Assembly: GCA_023055505.1 (NCBI GenBank)
Contig: JALIRH010000036.1
Span: forward strand, 62,001-126,000
Direction of reading: 5' to 3'
DNA from: Callipepla californica brunnescens
Lineage: Eukaryota; Chordata; Aves; Galliformes; Odontophoridae
Length of the DNA stretch: 64,000 nt
Below, one piece after another: positions 11,101 to 26,100 of the stretch. Each line of letters opens with the position of its first letter. Position 1 is the first letter of the stretch. The translations under genes and the position numbers were made by a program. The notes beneath the pieces were generated by a model. That model was given only the letters and a program-made list of their open reading frames with translations, was not told the DNA's origin and ran no database searches.

Positions 11101-14100
11101 GCAGATCGATAACTCATGCACTGAATTACCGAAGCTTTTATGAAAAACAAATGTACCAGTGGTAAAACGTAATGCAACTGAGGCCTAAAGTGATTTAAGA
11201 GTGAAACAAAAACGAATAGTTGTAGCCTGTTAGTTGTAATAGCTGTACTGCTTAAATGTAGGCAGCTTGGATGAGTTCCTGCTGTGGGTGTGATAGATGT
11301 GAATTGCTTGTCTCTGTGTGGCAGGAAGAGAAACCTTGTGAAAACAAGATAACTTTGAAATTCCAAAACCTGCTTACTAAGTGGTGGTGCAGTGGTTACT
11401 TTCTTAGGGGAATGTATCAGTGCACTAATATGAGATCAGTCCTAGAAGATGTTTGCTGTCCTCAAGCATGGGTATGGTAGAAAAGAGTTTTTTTGAGGTG
11501 CTGGTGAGAAATCAGGGGGCTTTTACAAGCATCAGTCTGTGCTATGTACAGCAGACTGCCCTCATCCTCCCAAATATTCCTTACTCTTCACCCTGTGCAT
11601 GTCTAGATCCTCTTACCACGAGCTAAATCATGTAGTGTTATTTTTGCAGATTGGATGGAAGGCAAATACCTTCAAGCAAAACTATCAGCATAGAAGCAGT
11701 GGTAGGAGTTTTGATCTGCTGTCCTATTGCTGGCTGTACAGAGAACAGCTTTCAGGGGAACTGTAACCCTGATTGGGAGCAGGGGTAGGATTTGACAAAG
11801 CCACGTTGGGAATCTATTGGGCACGTTGGGTGTTAGGTGGGCTTTTCACTTCAGTATGAGCTGTGGGCCCTTCCTAATGCACATGGAACAAGAGGTTAAT
11901 TATTTTTTTCAATTGCAGAATGCAATATTTTGTGGTTTGCTTCAAAGAGGGAAGCAGCAAGCGAGCTGTATTTGACCTCTTCGTCGAACAAGCTGTAATC
12001 TGTAACCACAGGGAGGACGAAGGGGAAACCGCAGGGTGTTTTCCATTCATAGGGTGGGACAGAGCTGGCTGCAAAATGCAGAGTGGAAAGATGCCATTGA
12101 TTTCAGCCGTAGGGTGCGACTGCGCTGGGTCCCCTGTGAAACCCAGCACGTGGGATTGTGAAGAGCAAACTTGTCTAGAGCAGTATACCTATCCCATGTA
12201 AGAGTATGAGAAACGTTTGCTTCATTTCCAACGTTTAGCTCTTTAAGCAGCACAGTAGTGTGAGTATGGAAGAAGGAGGGATACAAACACACAGCTCCCC
12301 TTGATTCCCATCCGATGTCAGCTTTTATAATGTAGTTCAGGCTAGAAATGGGGGTTGTTTTTATCATATTCATTAAATTACTGGAGCAAAAGTGGTTGTG
12401 AGGCTGATGAGAAAGGAGCAGTAAAGCCAGGTGTGGTCCCATACACCACAGTGCTTAACCATAACCAAGCACCAGCTTCTTTTGGGAATGCTACTACGTT
12501 CCATTTGCTTTGAAAGCCATTGAAGTCCCTCCCAGTGCAGAGTCTTCCTAGCTGGAACTGTGGGACAAATAATGTAGAGCTGACAGTTTGATTCCAAAAG
12601 GGATTTTTACACCTTTAATCCTTCAGGAAAGCCTTGGAGGTCTGTTACCAGAAACCGTCTGTGGGATTAGAGGTTTTGGAGGAATGTGCATGGGGGAAAA
12701 AAGTGCTGTTCAGATGAACCTCCTCACCACATGCTGAGTGATGTGGCATTTTGACTGCTCCTTCGAAGAAAATGCTTCTGATTGCCTGTGCCTCTGTTTC
12801 ATTTATCTCAAGGCCTTTTTAATCTGTTGTTTAGTTCCCACCAAACTGTGTTATGGGGTAAGAAACTCAAGGATAATGAGGTTGGTGCAACTGAGCTGCT
12901 GGGTAGAGGGAAATGGCCAGAATAACTCGCCCCTCTTAAAGGTGAAAGAGCTCGGATGCAGCAGGTTTTCTTGTTTGACAGGCAGGTATGAGCAGGAACA
13001 TCCAGACAGGGATTAGGGCTGACATAATAGGTGGGAGCAGGGGGTAGGAGGGAGTGAGGGATCTGGAAAACAGGTAGAGAGACTAAAAGTTCTATGAGGC
13101 ACTGAAGGGAGAAACTGGGGCTGTTGTGAAAGGGAATGCTTAGGGGAGCTGGGATGAGATCTGCAGGGAATCAGTGGGGCTTCCTTTCTTCCTTCACTCA
13201 CAGAAAGCCTTGCCTTGCAGAAGCCCAGCTGAAGGAGGTCCGGGAGATGCTGGAACAGGAAGGCTTGTCTGAAATAGCTCACAGTAACACCAGTGAACAG
13301 ATCGCTTATTTACTGGTGGAAAGAACAGCGCTGCTGGAGAAGCTTGCAGATCAGAAGCTGAACTCACACAGCTACGTAGACAGGCTGTGTGCTGCACAGC
13401 TTCAGGTATGCCCTGCTTCAGCTGCTCAGGCTGGCAGAAAGCGTGCTGGGGAAAAGGATGACTTTGTGATCGTTTCTGAAGTAAAAATTATTCTATCGCC
13501 AATTCTCAGTGCTCACATTAATAATTTTTAAAGTAGGTTTTCTCATGTGTTTGTGCTTGATTTGCTCTCACAACTTGCACAGGGATAACGAGCAGGGCTA
13601 TTTTATTTCTGGTTAGAGAATCCTTGCCTTGCTGTCGTGGGGTTGGTTGTCCTTCCTGGTACAATAGAGCCAGTTCAGCTGAAGGATGCAGGTGCTTGCA
13701 AGTCTCATGTTGAATACAGACCTTTCTGCATGGAGCTTGTGCTTCTGAAGATGCAGCTGATGCACTTACCCCTGTTAGATGTAAGTGCAGGTTCCATCTA
13801 TCACCTTAAAGAATAAACAGTCAAGGAGCGTGACTGCAAGCAGGGGTGAGAGCTGGAACAGGAATCCTGTTTTCTCCTCCTGCTCTTGTTCCTTCTTGCA
13901 CCTTCTTTCACCCTGGGGCTGAATGCCCTCCCCATCTGACTGCAGAGTCATCCAACTGCTGTTGTGACCTATTCTTTCTGCAGCAACAGGTTCTCCTTGC
14001 TGTCTGCTCTCAGGGCCATTCATTCCTCCTGTAGTCATCATGTAACAAGACAGGCCTTGACTGCTGGGTAAAGCTGTTTAGAAGAATGAGTATTGGAAAG

Positions 14101-17100
14101 AAAAATGTATTAATTGCATGCTCAAAACAGACTGTGAGGTTATTGCTGCCCATTGCTAGTCAAACAAAATTTCCCTGCAGTTAGTAAACGGAGTGCTTCT
14201 CTTTGTGTTTTTAAAACCACTAAAGCAAATTGGTTTTTCTTCCCCAATGATATCACTGATTTTTATGCTTGTAAGCTAGAAACTGTTGATTAAGCACTCT
14301 GCTCTTTTTGGTAGCATCACACTTGCTCTGCAGAATTATGAGAGTCACAGCGGTGTTTCAAGGTAATAGAGTAACAAGAGCAATTAACCTTTTAACTGGA
14401 ACATGTAATCTTTCTAATCCTCAAAAGGGCTGCTTCGTGCTTGTTCACTCTCGTGCTGGAAGTCCAAAAAGTCTGGGTACAAACATGCATTTTCATGTAG
14501 CTGTATCTGATATACATCTCGCATCCCTGTGAAAATCCTTCATATCTCTGGTTGAAACTTGCTCTTTATGAGGTACAATTATAACATCCTGCTAATCAAG
14601 GCATATTCAAACTGTAAATGCAATGTGCTAGTGTCCAGGGATGCCTAGCCAATGTTCTTTCTTGTGCTGATTTATTAAAATCTCTTTTTGTGCAAGGATG
14701 AATTTGCTCATATTCATCAGGAGTTAGAAGATGAACTCCAGCAACGATGTGAATCCATGCAGCGTACTGAAGATAGAGTAAATGAGGTAATACATTTACA
14801 TATTTGATTGCTGATGGCATGGCACATAGGTGAGATTTCAAGCAGTGGGTCTGCTCTTCAGCATGCTGTGAGGTTACTTAGAGATTTTTGATGATGAGGT
14901 GTGTGTGAGCTTGGAAATGCAGCCAGTGCAATCATATCAGCTTGGTGATACTTAATGAACTGTGTGGTTTCAAGGCAGGAAAAACAGAACTCTGTAGGAG
15001 ACAGCTGTGGCACACTGTTTGATGTCTGTGTTTTGCATGTGTTCTTTATAGTGTGCCTCTGCAAGCTCCCCTGTTTTCTGTTTGTGTTGCTACCTCTGTG
15101 CTAGAGGGTCAGGAGGAGCGTGGAGGGGGCATCTGTGGTCACTGTGAGAGTCATCTCATTTCCACTGCAGCGCTAGCTTTTGTGTTTCAGCCCTACAGGG
15201 AAGAGCTGGAGAGGGAACAGGCGTCACATGGAAGAGTAGAACGAGACCTGGATGAGGCCACACAGAGGCTGCTGGCAGATGAGCTGGCTGCACGGGAAAA
15301 GGAGCAGAGCAAAATAGGTAAGGGCTCCTCTTGTGGCTGCGTGCCATTCCTTGTTACTAGTTGGCGTTTTGCCTTGCTTACTGTAAGCCTTGCACTTCTT
15401 ACATACGATAGTTGGAAAAAGGCTGTCCTGCTTGTAAGGTGAAAAAATCAGCGTCAGATGTTACCCCAGTACTGAGGAGACCTGAATGCAGCCAGTAAAT
15501 GCAGATAGGATGAAACCTGGTTTTCTGGATTTGATACCTAAAGCCAGATGCTTCACTGCTTCCTCCTGAGGAGTCGCCCCAGCAAAACTCAGTTCCCCTA
15601 ATTGCTTTTTCTCTGGGCCGCTCCAGTTGTCCCCAGCTCTGTGATAAGGAGCATCAGTGGTGGGCAGCATTTGCAGTGATTAGCTCACTCAAGGAGACCA
15701 GTAGCACCTAGGCAGAGTAAGAATTGCAGATCATGCTGCTAACCTTGCAGCTTTCGCTACGTTCAGACGTGTCCCTAACCCTCCTAGCCAGCCTCCAAAC
15801 CCATTGTTACAGCTTTTTAATCACAGGCATTGAAACGAGCACTCTGCAGTTATCTGCTCTGTGTATCGATTGATACACGTGCATCTGTGGGCACAGTGCA
15901 TGTGCTCTGTTGCAGCCTCCGAACAGCACTGCTTCCACAGATTTTGGACAGGATGTGGTGTGGCTCCTCTCAGTGGATCTCCCCAACTATCAAACGAATT
16001 TGAGGCTTTTCAGACTGTGAGTAAGGGTTTGATGCTTGCTACACCTGTGTGGTTTATTGTGCTATATTAGAGTGCAGGATGAGTGAGTTCTCTGGATGCT
16101 GTCTATCTGCATGCCTTCTCTTCCCTATGAAATGCAGAGTCGTAGATAAACAGGTTATTTGAATAAAAACAAAATCTCTCATCTTCAGTAAAACTCCACT
16201 GAAGTGGTGTGTTTTGGTTCAGCCAAATACAGGATTGCTCTGGGGTGGTTTGTAGCCCCATTATTGAGTCTTTAGTGAGAGTAGAGATTTTATGTTGTAT
16301 TCAGTGGTTTAGCTGCCTGCCTCTTACCTGAATCTTTTCTTTCAATTTTATATTTAAAAGAGAAGTGCATCAAAACTGCTGCTAAGTTTTGTGCTCAGAA
16401 ACATGTGACCACAGCAAAACTGTCTTTGTTATTCTTGTAGGAGCTGCCTCGTGGTCAGTGCTGCCAGAGCCTGGGAGCCAGGGAGGAGGCATGGACGAAT
16501 GGAGACAGAGTGGTAAGTCACCCCATTCACAAGTACAGAGGATCCAAAATCATAGTAAGTCCGTAAAATCATAGTAATAAAATCACAGTAAGGCAGGCAT
16601 TTTGGCCAAATGATAGAAGGTTTTGTTTGTTAGTTACTTTCTTCATTTTAAATTACAGAAAGCGAAAATCCAATTGCACAGTCCTCACTTGGAAGTGGGA
16701 TTTGAGGTTGTGGTTGGGTTTTGTGTGGGATTTTTTGCCAGATTGGAACCGGGGCACTGGGTATAGTTTTAGTCTTGCCTGATGGAAAAGCCAAGTTTAA
16801 GCTGAAAAGGAAAAAATCTTTGTTCATGTCTTTAAGGAAAACTGGTTTCCCACTGGTTGTACTTAGGGGTAGCAGACCAGTGTGCATGCACTTGGTAGAC
16901 CTATTGCTGTCAGTGTGCTCCCAATACAGACATATTTTCCTATTTCTTGCATGCAGAATGCTGTTCTGGGTTAATTCATCTGGTGGTTATGCATGCTTAT
17001 TGATTCAGTCTTACATGGCCATAACTTTTGCTCTACTCATCATGTCCTAAATATCAATACATTAACACTGTGGTTTTCTTTGTGCTTGTAGCAAATCGTG

Positions 17101-20100
17101 AATGTTATGCTGGAAGTTGGAAGTTTTTACTTGTAAGGAAACTTATTTCAAAGTGTTTTATTCTGAAGTACCTTTTGTGGACAGACACCAGATCTGTCCA
17201 CGCTGCTGATTCTGGCTGTAATTTGAAGTAGAGTGTAGCTCATGTGTGCATTCAGGGAAATTGAACTCGAGATTGCTGTGTTCCTGCAGTAAACATGGCA
17301 TGGCTCAGTAGCACTGGTATCAAATCTGGATCTCCAGAATCATAAATCTCTGTCTGAGAGAGAGGACTGTGCTCTCTGCTGTCATGCACCTGTGCATAAA
17401 GGCAATGCAGGTTCAGAAATCTGTGTGATAGGTCTGCTCTGAGCTTGGTGGAGGTGAGGGGCTGAGGCAGCATTAGAGCTGGTGACCAGCCTGTGTGCTA
17501 TGTCCAGACAGGACGGAGCTGCAGAAGGCCATGGAGCACAACAGCAGGCTGGACAAGGAAATTCTGGCACTGCGTGCACGGGTCCAAGCACTCGACTTGG
17601 AAAGAAAAACATTCCTTGATTTGGTGAGTACCCAGCCTGTCCTGGCTCCTTCTCTGGGTCCAGCAGGCTGCTGGTAGCTGGCAGTTCTGGGTTGGTTCCT
17701 GATGCTCAGCTGTGCTCCTTTCCCTGCCTCTGTTTCCCCTCCCTTTGTTGTGAGTCTTTCCAGAGCTGCAGTTCTGATGTCACATGGCTCATGAACATCT
17801 TAAGTCAATGTAATTGCCCTTGGTTAAATGGTTCATGAAGTAAGATTAGAATTCTCTGAATGCAGCAATATTTCTCAGCAGGATAGTTCCTTAGTGAGAT
17901 GGCCAATAGGGAGGGAATGTTAAAGCATCTAATTTGGCACAAGTTTTGGCTCTGTACTTAGCTCTCAAACTCTTTGTTAGTCCTCCACCAGCCTACAAGT
18001 GGTTCTCAGTAGCCTCTAATTGCTTCTGCCATTCCACGTCTTGCTGTTCTCCTGGGTTAAAGTTAATAGATTTAAAATAAGTATTGTTGAATGCTGTGTC
18101 CATCTCTTTCAAATAGTATCAAGGATTTATTTTCTTGAATGAGATTTATTCACATTTGAGGACTTTAAACTTTGAGTATGTAGTTCTGCTACATACTGCT
18201 GTCATTCTAAGCTGTAAAAGCTGTGAGCAATACTGTATTATGAGCAGTGGGAGCTGTGCATCCTGAAATCATTTTTCTGTGTGAGAGTGGCATGGGCAGT
18301 GGGTGAGGTTCAGGCTGACCTCCTATTGCTTTTACATCTCTGGTCTGGGGCCACCTGGTGGTATCAGCCATGTGATCTCAGCCAATCCCTCAAGCTGAGC
18401 AATTAATATTAATAAATCTTCACTTTTATCAGCTTGAGAAGGATCTTAATTCCATAAGACAGCAAGATGAACATCTGCCAAAAGTACAAGTGTTTTTATT
18501 TTGAAGGTTGAACAGCTGAAAGAGGAGATCAGTGAGTATCAAAAAGGAGAGAAAAAAGGATTCCCCCTCCCCACAGCAGCCAAGAATGAAGAAGTTGCAG
18601 CTTGCTCACTGCAGGTATTTTCAAGTGCCTTTTGCTTACCATCACAGAAAACCCATCCTTTTTGTAGATGTGTAGAGCACATCTGTTGGTGTAAGCTAAT
18701 ACCGTCTGCTGCCTTCATAATTGTTAAGGGTCTGGGAGGTTTTATTCCTATGGCTGGTGGATTATCTTAATACAGACAGATGTAGCTCCTGTCCCATTCA
18801 TTTGTTGGAGACTCGGGCAGCTTTAGAATCACATCATGCCAGGATTTCAGTCTTAATTGCATGCTAACTTCTCATTTTCTCTTTATACACAGGGCACAAA
18901 GGATGAAGGGAGGGCTGAAGGGGATTGTATTACAGGCAAAGCTGGTTCAGATCAAGAAGACAGATGTCAGGGTAGTGAAACTCTTCATAAAAGGTTTGTA
19001 ATGTAGAAATCCCTAATACACTGTCTTTTTGTGTGGCTTATATTTTGTGCTCTCATGCTGATCCTCTGTCCTGTGGTGTGCACAGTATTGGGTTCATTAA
19101 ACTATCCTTTAGTACCAGCTTTGTTTCTTTGCTCTCGAATTAGAAAGTTTGGAGGTAATGCAGTCCTGAGTGAGTATGCATCAAGAATGCAGGCTGTTTT
19201 CTGAGACTTTCTCCTGCTTTTTTGCTTTCCTAAAAGAGTAGATGTCGGGCTTTTGTGGCTCCCTGCAGGCAGAGATGTTGTTTTTGAAATTGTTTTGCTG
19301 CTGGGAGGATTTTCTCTGGTTTTGATTGCCATCCAGGGGATGTACCAAGACACTTGGCTTTCAGACTTAAATATGTAAACTGGGATTTTTAAGAGAAGGC
19401 AAAGCTCCATTCTTGGGTAGCCTGCCCAGGATGTGCTGCTGCTGAGCCTCTTCTAAGAGCTTTGAGGAGGAAAGGGTCATCTGATCCTATTGCACATAGC
19501 AGTTCTGGTCTTTGTGATGTTTCTCGTTGGCGCACAGGTGCCGAGAGGTGATTGAAAACATAGAGGGCAGGAACTCACAGCTCCTTCACAAGCTGCAAAA
19601 ACTTGAGCAGGAGCATGAGGATTTGGTTGAGCGCAATGAGGAGCTGGAATCAATTCTGGGAGAGACACAGATCCAAACACAGCAGGACAAGGAACAGTTT
19701 GAGAGCGAGGTGGAAGGACTTCATCAGAAAGTAAGTAAAGAATAGAAGAAATGCTGTTTGGTTTTGTACAATTGTAGCTGCTTGTGTCTCTGCATATCAG
19801 ATGGTAAAATAAAATGATGCTTGACCTAAAGCTGCATGCTGCTTTGTTTAGTTTGACAAGAAACACTACTTGCAAAGTCTGTCAGTCATACAAAATTGGC
19901 ACTTGCTTGGAGGTATGCATACCCCTTAGGGAGTACAGCAGCACTGTCTTTCTCAGCTTCTCTTCTCCTTTTTGGCATTTGAGCAAGTGCTGTTAACAAT
20001 CCAATTTGTTGCCTTGCACCCACAAGACCAGGCAACGCTCCCTTCACTAACAGCCCTTCTGTACATGTGGGCTGTGTACCCTTCAGTTTCTTGTCTGAGC

Positions 20101-23100
20101 TGAAGTGAAGCCTTTGTGATTCAAATTTGAATTGCATCATGTTTTATCTGAAGCTATTTCCTTTGAGCCTCTTGTATCTTGGAAGCATTTATTTCCCCTG
20201 GGAGGCTGTCCCAGATAGCATCAGTGCTCCTGCCAGACTTCCATGTCAGGCTCCTTGAGGAGCTGCATTTCCACCTTGGATGGCTTTCTGCTGCCCACAG
20301 TTCCTGCTGAAGAGCAAGGTTTCAAGGAGCCAGGAGTCCTTTTGGGGCTCAGAAGAGGCAAGAGGTTTTTGTGATAGAAGGTCATGATGTAAGGCCTGGC
20401 TTTGGCTTCATTCCCAATTCCTTCTCCAGACCTCAAGACAGAGGAAGAAACTGGGCACTGTGTGTGCTGGTGCCACCTGATCTGAAGAAAGATCACTAAT
20501 TAAGCATGCTGGTGATGAAAAGTTGCACTTTGGACTTCTCTTAGAGCATGGCATTTTGGACACCTGTTAGCACCAAACATTCCTCAGTTGAAAACACCGA
20601 GGCACTTGGGGTATGGGCACCAGGATCTGTGTTGCCTGGGGATATGCTTGCTGAAACTATTGAAGTTGAGAGCACAGTGAGTTTTCTTACTCACCCCTTT
20701 CTCTCTTGCTGCAGCATCTGCTGTTGAATAGAGCAGAGATGGCTGAACACATCATTTTGGAGAGCACTAATAAGCTGATGTGCTTGGAGTGGATTTGCCT
20801 CCCCCTTGATCAAGAAGTGATCTCATTAATGTCTTCCTAATGTGTCTCACTTGATTTTGGGGACCCTCAAAAGGAGGGCAGTCTGGGTCTTTTCCTGTTA
20901 GCACAGCAAGGCTCTTCAAAGGATCTTTTGACTTGAGGAGGTTAAGAAATTCTTTATTTGCACTTATTTGCACATGACCATCTGGGAGCCTTTAGGACAC
21001 CACTGATCTGAAGCACCATGATGGTTATCTCGTTTACCAGAGCCCTGGTGATGTTAGAGACCTCCTTGCAAGATATGATGAGTCATCTTTATTCACATCT
21101 TGAGAGTGGATTAAATGATTGGTGAACCTTCTCAGCCTGAGGCTGCTTTTGTTGGAGTGGTCTTTAGCTCCATCCTTCTGGAAGTGGCTTTGTGTGGAGC
21201 ACTACTCTGTGGCATTTGTGGAGCGTTGCTTAGCAGGGCATACACCACCTCAACCAGGGCAGCTGAATAGCTCTAAGGATAGATGCTCTAGCCAAAGAGC
21301 AGAGGAAGCCAGAAAACATTTTTGCTTCTAGATGGGTAGGGAGTAGAGAAACTTTACCCCCAAAACAGACTATGAGGGGTTTTCCATTTCCCTTGGTTGG
21401 CTGAAGACATTGCTGCTTGGCCAGGAGTTCCTCCCTTGGGCTGAGCAGCTCTGTCCCCTCTGTCTAAGGCCAGGAGACATTCTCTGGAGCTTCCAAGCAG
21501 CCAAGGAAATGCAAGGCTACAAATGGCAGTGGAGGAGAGGGCTGTAGAATGAAAGAGGAAGACTAAACCTTGGCTAGATCCAGCAGCAGCTCGGACAGAG
21601 TACAGCAGAGCTGTGTTAATCATCTCTCAGGCTTCTGGGTGCCTTGGCTGTAATGAGGAATGAGCTGCACAAAGGCAAGTGCACTGTAGCCTGGAAAAAG
21701 CAGCACTCCTGGGAGTTTTGCCAGGTTGCACCGTGTGAAAAGGACTTGGGAATCTTTCCTGCTTTGGCACACCTATCAAAGTCCTGGTTGCATAGATTGC
21801 TGACACAGAACGAGGATGCAGGGATACAATGTGAGTATTGTTCTGCCATTAGCACGGTTCTTACCTGCCTAGCTTGAATACTGAAAAGTTAATGGCTTGG
21901 AGGAAAAATAAGCTAAATAATGGAGATATGTAGCTTGTACCAGCTTTGTGAGCCAAGGCTGACAGGGGGCTGAGGAGGGGAGGTTTGCTTTGTTCCTGAG
22001 ATTCCTTACACAGCTCCAAGGTCCTGCTGGAGCCACAGGCTGTCATCTGGTCATGGAAGCGGGTTTCTAAATGAGCCCTGAGTGTTTCACCCCACTGGGT
22101 TGCTGTTAACTCCTGGCTTGGTAAAATTAGAAAACAGGCTCGCTCGGCCTTTGAAACAGCAGGATGAAAGGTCTGAGCTGAAGCCAGCCTGCCTTGGCAG
22201 CAGTCCACATCCACCCCTACTCCTCACTTCCAAATGTGGGATTTGTTACATTTGCTGCCTTTTGCAAGGGCTGGTTTGGCTTTAACCTGTGGTTTGTTGT
22301 GGTTAAGATCACAAGTTTAGAGACGGAATTGCTTGAAGTGCAGAAGAACAAAACTGAGATGAGTGGGGAAGAGCAGGCATCTGATGGTGCACAGGAGATG
22401 CAAGAGGTAAGGGGTTTTCTTTAGGAAACAACTTATTTTGTTTGGAAATATATTAAATGAGCATCTCATGTGGATGTTCTTTATTGATTTCTTCTGAGAA
22501 TTTGTATACTATCAGCTCAACTCTCGCTTCTTCCAGATGCTACAAAGCTGTCAGGAAACGATAGAGAAGTTGGGAAGTCAGCTGGGAGAGCGCAGAGAAT
22601 GGAGAAAACAACTTGCATCTGAACTTGAGCTGTTAAGAGAAGATCTGAAGGCTGAGAAGAAGGTACCGGGCAGCCAGATGTGTACCAACTATAGGGTTAC
22701 ACTGCTTCCCCAGGAAGAATGCTGTGAACGTTCCAGTTTGGGAAGTGGGCTGTGTTCTTCCAGGAGGATCTGCATGTAGTTCCTGAAGTGGGACACTCTG
22801 CATGGGATGGAGACCTTTGTGACTCCATAGAACATCTGTGGTTGCCCTTAGGTGGCATTGATTGAATTCTCCTGACCCATTTCTCTAGTCCAGTGGGTTT
22901 CAAAGCTTTTTCTGGCAGCTGTTTTTAAATCCAGCTGCTTGAAGGGGATTGTCTCTAACTCCAAAGTGCTGATCCTATTGCTGAGTGCTTGAGAGTACAC
23001 TTCACTGCAGGTTGACTTGGGAGCTTGGTACAGGCAGGTTAGGTGCTGAAAACTTCTAAGAGCTGCAGATCTGCAGCCTGGATCAGACAGAAGATACGAC

Positions 23101-26100
23101 CTGAGGGAGGCTGGCATGAGGCAGTGGTGGTTGTATCTATTACAAAGGATGTTTTTCCCTCCCTGGGTGACCTTAAACTAGCTGTGAGTCATAATCACTT
23201 TGTTAAACATAAATAGAAACCACTGGAGGTCAGAACTTCTGGTGGAGCTGCACGCGCACTGCAGCCTTGCTGGAGGAATGGTGTCATCTAGAGGGCAGCT
23301 CTTTCCTAGTGCTGTTAGACATGTTAACATTGCAAAAGCTCACCTTACAGACCGGGCCTTGCAGAGAAGTAGGTTGGGAAGCAGCTGGGTCAGTCTATAT
23401 ATGAAGGTATGAAAGGAGTTGATGGATTTGCTTCACAAATGCATTATATTCTCTTTAGAGCAGCTATATTGGGAGAAATCATTTCCCAGCAGGGTGCTGG
23501 AAGCGAGCTTAGAATGAATGCTTGGGCTGTCCTGATTAATACACACCTGGATGTCAAGACTTGATGTTGTTCACTTTGTCATATGCTCAAAACACAGTAA
23601 ATAGGGTGGTGCTTTTGTTCTTGTAGGTTTTACTTACGGCTTTGTAAGTAATGTGCCAAGAACCGATGCTCTTCAAAGAGCAGTTGCGTTTATTAGACTT
23701 TCCCTTTGTTTTAAGAGATTTCTGGATGTTGCAGAGGAGAAAAATCCCTTTCTCTGAGCTTGTAGTTAAGGGTGTATTACATTGCTAACTCCTTTCTTCA
23801 ACAGGGCTTGCCTAACACAAAACCAGAGCTTAGAAGCCAGAGCGTCCAAAGAACTTCAGCAAGCAGAGATTTCATTAATGCTTCCCACGAGAAGTTACAA
23901 AAAGATGATGCTCTACTAGATACAGAGGTGAGAAGTGTAAAGGAATCTTGTTCTAGTGTCTGATGCAGGTAGAAACTGCATGTCTGCCTTGCTTGATATA
24001 AATAAATGCATCCATGTGGGTGAGACCTGGAAGCAAAGTACTGTTGCTAGCATACACTCAAATAAGCATTTGGCTTAGATCTGGTCTCATCAGTGTGTAG
24101 CAGTTACACCAGACTGGGCAGATACTTGTTTTGATCCAACTGGGAGATCCTGTGTCCTTATGTGTTCCTTATCCCTTCTTTTCTTGCCCCTTCTGCTTCC
24201 TGTGCATGTTTGTTCCATGTCCCAGGATTTGGGTCTGTCAGTGCCAGATGTTAAGGCAGAGATGATGTTGGAAGTGGAGGGCAGCCATCCTCAGCAAGCT
24301 GCTTTGGGTTGATTTGGATGGAGGAATGTGTCTGGTGCTCGTGCTGTTTTTCTGTGAGCTGCTAGTTTCGTAAAGAAATAGGGCACACAATATAAAGCAC
24401 TGAGAACTGCAGATAGCCAACAGGAGGGTGAAATGAGATAAAGCCATGGGACTTGGTGATAGCTGACACCCAGCTGCTTCCCATGCAGGCTTGTCTTCAA
24501 GGGTCAAGAGCTGCAGAATGGCAAGCCTTTTCTTGGCAGTCTCCAGGCTGCCTTCTGCTGCTCAAAATATTTCAGTGAGACTGAAGAAAATCAGTGGTGT
24601 TGTTTTCTGACCTTGCAGGTCTCTGAGCTTGTCCAAGAAAATGAACAGGTTAACAAACTTAAGCAGCAACAGGAAGATGTGTGTACAGATGGAAAGGCGT
24701 ATGAAGAGCAGGTGGCTAAAGTAGTGTTTTTGGAAGAGCAGATCCGGAACCTGACAGATGAACAAGAACAACTCTGGTAAACCCTGACAAGGGCCGTGGT
24801 GCCTTCTGCCATTCACCTGTGCTGGCTGACGGTTTAGTCTTTGACAGATTCATGCCCTGTTTCTTCTGAATGGAACGGCCACAGCAGTTTGTCTTTTCTA
24901 TGGTAGCTAGTAATCAGCTCTCTGGAGTGAGTTTTGGTCAATAAGCACCTCCCCCAGCAAAACCAGGATAAGACGGAAGTTAGCTCGCTGGGACACACAG
25001 TTTGGATCAGGATAAGTCAGACAGATGGATTAAGGGGGATGTGAATCCCTGCTTCCTTACAGCAGGTCACTGTGTGAGTGCTCCTGGGCTGCTTGTGAGT
25101 CCAGCTTGTGCGAGTGCTGCTTTACCTGGTAGTTAACCCTAGTAATGAATTTCTGGGAACTCACACTTTGGATATACATCTGTTGTGGTTTGGTGACCAT
25201 GTGAGCCTGACCCTTACCCAGAATTGATAGACCCAGGATTAAATTCCCTTTGAAACCTCCAGAGATCTTTGGGTATTGCCCAGAGCACTTCATGAGGTTC
25301 TCATATCCCTGCCTTCCCCCTCAGAGACTGATTTCCCTCAGATGTGTGTAGTTACCTCTTTCCTTTGCTATTTCTTCTTCAAGTTCTGAATTAGTAGAAA
25401 GCAACAAGAAGAGGGAGGAGCTAGAGAAGCATCTGAAGGAAAGCAACAAAGAAAAACAGTTGTTGCTGGAAGAAATTGCCCAGCTAAAGCAAGATATCCT
25501 GGCTACCAGGGAGCAGCGTGACAGAACGTTTGAGGAGGCTTTGAGGATGAATCAAGGCACAGTCCATAGAGACAACAGGTTTCTTACGTCACAGAGCTCT
25601 GCAGGCAGTTTAGATGGGAGCATCAAACAGGTATGGGCAGCTTTGCCATCTGCACTCTACTTTTTTCACTAATTTAGTGGCAAAATTAGACTGGAACCCA
25701 GTCCTTGAAGTGCTGCAGGACTGACATAAAGGGAGAGCTGAGAGACTTCCTTGGGTACGGTGTTTGGGAATGTGCAGTGTCATCACATCCTTCTGTCATG
25801 CTTTTAGGCACAATGGGAAGAAGAGATTTTGAAGACACCCAGGATGGAGAGTTTTGAGATAAGCAAGGATTACATGCAGGGGTTTGGAAGAGAATTGAGG
25901 ACAAGAGGGCCTGCAGGCAGGGGTGAAAGTGAAAAAAGAGGATCAGAGCTGCACTGACACCAAGACATGTCCCCTCTGTACAGTCAGAGCAGGTTGTGAC
26001 AGCAGAGAAAAGCGTGCAGTTTGCCAAAATAAGATTTAAGATGTTGGGAGGGTGCTGAAAAGGATCCTCACAGGAGCAGGTGGGGAAACAAATCTGTAAG

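Larger units (their letters stand above)
8703..13220. other. CCDC30 intron 3 (4.5 kb)
   Basis: Apart from the CR1 pieces at its 5' end I see no exon, RNA gene or clear further repeat. A G/T-rich stretch (9953-9980) contains a short (TTTG)n run. Flanking exon phases (1 and 1) are satisfied without an extra exon. Confidence 0.5.
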